Shown: positions 15,037-16,164 of the stretch, piece after piece
Layout of the letters: every line of letters starts with the position of its first letter
How positions within the stretch are numbered: position 1 is the stretch's first letter
NCBI GenBank assembly: GCA_002422945.1
Contig: DITW01000022.1
Location: forward strand, 1 to 16,164
Source: Sphingomonadales bacterium UBA6174
GTDB taxonomy: Bacteria; Pseudomonadota; Alphaproteobacteria; Sphingomonadales; Sphingomonadaceae
Length of the DNA stretch: 16,164 nucleotides
Direction of reading: 5' to 3'
Program-made: the position numbers and the translations under genes
Notes under the pieces: model-generated
The model's database searches: none
The model's input: only the letters and a program-made list of their open reading frames with translations
Told to the model about the DNA's origin: nothing

Positions 15037-15947
15037 CAGCCGAACAACACAGCGGACAGGCGACGACGCTGGGCGCTGACCCAAGGGTCTTCCAACCCGA
15101 CCGATTCGAACAATTGCAGCAATTGCGTCCGGGCAGCGCCCTCATTCCAGGCACGGTCGCGCTTGATGATCTCCAACAGCGCATCCGCCGCCGCATCGCG
15201 ATTGCCCGCAGCCAGATAACCGCCCGCCAATTCGAACCGCGCCGCATGATCATCGCCATTGGCGGCAAGGCGCGCCTCCAGCCCGGACATATCCTGCACC
15301 GGCACGGCATTGCGCGCCAGCGCCAGTGACGCCCGCAATTGCTGCAACCCCTGATCCTTCGCCAATGATGCAGGCGCGGCGTTCAACACGGCCTCTGCCT
15401 CATCGATCAGGCCCTGCGCCATGCGGGTGCGCGCCAACCCGGCGACAATCGCGCCGTTATCCGGGGCCATCTCGATCAATTGGGAGAACATCGCCTCTGC
15501 CCGCGCGACATCGCCTGCGGCCAGCACTTCTTCGCCCATCGCGATCAACGGGGCCAAATCCTCGGCCTGCGCATCCGCCGGACCGGTAATCGGCAATTTC
15601 GCAATGATCTGATCGAGAATCTGGCGCAACTGCCCTTCACTGCGCATCTGCGTCATGTCCGCGACGATCTGGCCTTGAAACACGGCATAGACGGTCGGGA
15701 TGCTTTGCACGCGGAACTGGGCAGCGACGATTTTCTGTTCATCGACATTGACCTTGGCAAGGAGAACACCCTTGCCCGCATATTCCGCCGCGATTTTTTC
15801 CAGCACCGGGGTCAGCGCTTTGCAAGGTCCGCACCATTCGGCCCAGAAATCGAGAATGACCAGCGACGTCATCGACGGATCGACCACATCCCGCTTGAAA
15901 GCCTCAATCATTTCGCGATCTGCCGCGCTCATACCCAATGTCGCCAC
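15036..15947 (-). CDS. CnoX/YbbN-like thioredoxin with TPR domain
   Basis: This 303-residue protein joins an N-terminal thioredoxin domain (about 10-115) to a C-terminal TPR-like helical domain (about 135-300). The redox site is WCGPCK (C39 and C42) in ILDFWAEWCGPCKAL, with the cis-proline in QSIPTVYA (P84). E. coli CnoX (YbbN) has lost the first cysteine (SXXC) and acts as an HOCl-activated holdase that hands clients to GroEL. Alphaproteobacterial CnoX proteins keep CXXC, as here, and have been described as both reductase and chaperone. The start chosen is GTG 15947 (VATLGMSAADREMIEAFKRD), with GGGGGT 9 bases upstream. An ATG at 15932 is the alternative. The open frame continues to 16043, but that part is unlike the family. 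It overlaps the LON-domain gene by one base. Confidence 0.9.
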   Translation of the reverse strand: MATLGMSAADREMIEAFKRDVVDPSMTSLVILDFWAEWCGPCKALTPVLEKIAAEYAGKGVLLAKVNVDEQKIVAAQFRVQSIPTVYAVFQGQIVADMTQMRSEGQLRQILDQIIAKLPITGPADAQAEDLAPLIAMGEEVLAAGDVARAEAMFSQLIEMAPDNGAIVAGLARTRMAQGLIDEAEAVLNAAPASLAKDQGLQQLRASLALARNAVPVQDMSGLEARLAANGDDHAARFELAGGYLAAGNRDAAADALLEIIKRDRAWNEGAARTQLLQLFESVGLEDPWVSAQRRRLSAVLFG

Positions 15948-15956
15948 CTTTGTTTT

Positions 15957-15962
15957 ACCCCC
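15957..15962 (-). promoter_or_regulatory. Ribosome-binding site supporting GTG start of the CnoX-like gene
   Basis: On the minus strand GGGGGT lies 9 bases before GTG 15947. No purine-rich block stands at a proper distance before ATG 15932 or the start of the longer frame at 16043. This favours the GTG start. Confidence 0.45.
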
Positions 15963-16046
15963 GTCATCATCACCAAAATGCGTGGGCCATATTTGGGGAT
16001 GATGGTCACTAATTCCAAGCCCTGAATTTTTTCTCGCATTCACCCC

Positions 16047-16075
16047 TTGCCGGATCAGAATCTCCCTGCTAGTTG
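16047..16075 (+). promoter_or_regulatory. Possible promoter of the tRNA-Gly gene
   Basis: TTGCCG (16047-16052) and TAGTTG (16070-16075) are spaced by 17 bases, and the tRNA starts 41 bases after the second box. The -35 box resembles TTGACA and the -10 box is poor, which is common in this group of bacteria. Between them and the tRNA lies a 6-bp hairpin, GAGGAG-TTG-CTCCTC (16089-16103). The call is tentative. Confidence 0.25.
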
Positions 16076-16116
16076 GCCCTCACCCGGCGAGGAGTTGCTC
16101 CTCACCAAACGCCAGA

Positions 16117-16164
16117 GCGGGCGTAGCTCAGGGGTAGAGCACAACCTTGCCAAGGTTGGGGTCG
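16117..16164 (+). tRNA. tRNA-Gly(GCC), 3' end outside window
   Basis: The first 48 bases of a tRNA gene are present. The acceptor 5' strand is GCGGGCG (16117-16123), then TA, and a D-arm with stems GCTC and GAGC (loop AGGGGTA). The anticodon arm has stems CAACC (16142-16146) and GGTTG (16154-16158) around the loop TTGCCAA, giving anticodon GCC (16149-16151) for glycine codons GGC and GGU. The variable region has just begun. The T-arm and acceptor 3' strand lie beyond the right edge. Confidence 0.95.

Noticed and set aside
15037..15084. N-terminal extension of the LON-domain gene
   Set aside because: The extension overlaps the upstream gene in another frame and is unlike the family. ATG 15036 overlaps the stop as at the other junctions.
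15948..16043. N-terminal extension of the CnoX-like gene
   Set aside because: The extra 32 codons do not resemble the thioredoxin family, whereas GTG 15947 has a ribosome-binding site at proper distance.

Overview
The window reads as ordinary chromosome from an alphaproteobacterium of the order Sphingomonadales. The reasons are high GC content with alphaproteobacterial codon use, an Atm1-type ABC exporter that closely resembles the well-studied NaAtm1 of Novosphingobium aromaticivorans (a resemblance recalled, not computed), and palindromic doublet repeats of a kind common in sphingomonad genomes. I see no phage, plasmid, transposase, CRISPR or defence genes.

Layout from left to right. (1) The 3' third of gyrB on the plus strand (1-749). 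(2) A 236-bp convergent gap with a hairpin and an inverted pair of palindromes. (3) A minus-strand operon read leftward from about 4832: an RluB-type 23S rRNA pseudouridine synthase with a long Arg-rich repeat tail, then rsmD, then the Atm1-type exporter. Its stops and starts overlap. (4) A 57-bp divergent gap with overlapping inverted repeats. (5) Two plus-strand envelope genes: an AmpG/PAT-family permease and a 1027-residue YdbH-family (AsmA/TamB-like) protein. (6) A 232-bp convergent gap with a second palindrome doublet of unrelated sequence. (7) A leftward run of eight genes from 15947 to 9553: cnoX-like thioredoxin-TPR, LON-domain protein, an 80-bp break, agmatine deiminase family, alr, mlaE, mlaF, gloA and gloB. 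Every junction except the break is an overlap of the ATGA or TGATG type. (8) The 5' two-thirds of a tRNA-Gly(GCC) gene on the plus strand at the right edge.

Functional threads. The central and right parts lean to the cell envelope: lipid transport (MlaE/MlaF and the YdbH protein), peptidoglycan (alanine racemase and the AmpG-like muropeptide permease). A second thread is glutathione and protein quality control: GloA/GloB form the complete glutathione-dependent methylglyoxal pathway, Atm1-type pumps export glutathione species, and the CnoX-like and LON-domain proteins suggest proteostasis. The left operon adds rRNA modification. These links are inferred from gene order and family knowledge.

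No clearly new system is visible. The points most worth following are the 36-bp in-frame repeat array in the pseudouridine synthase, the two palindrome doublets that each occupy a convergent gap, mlaEF without mlaD but coupled to alr and gloAB, and ydbH without its usual ynbE/ydbL partners.
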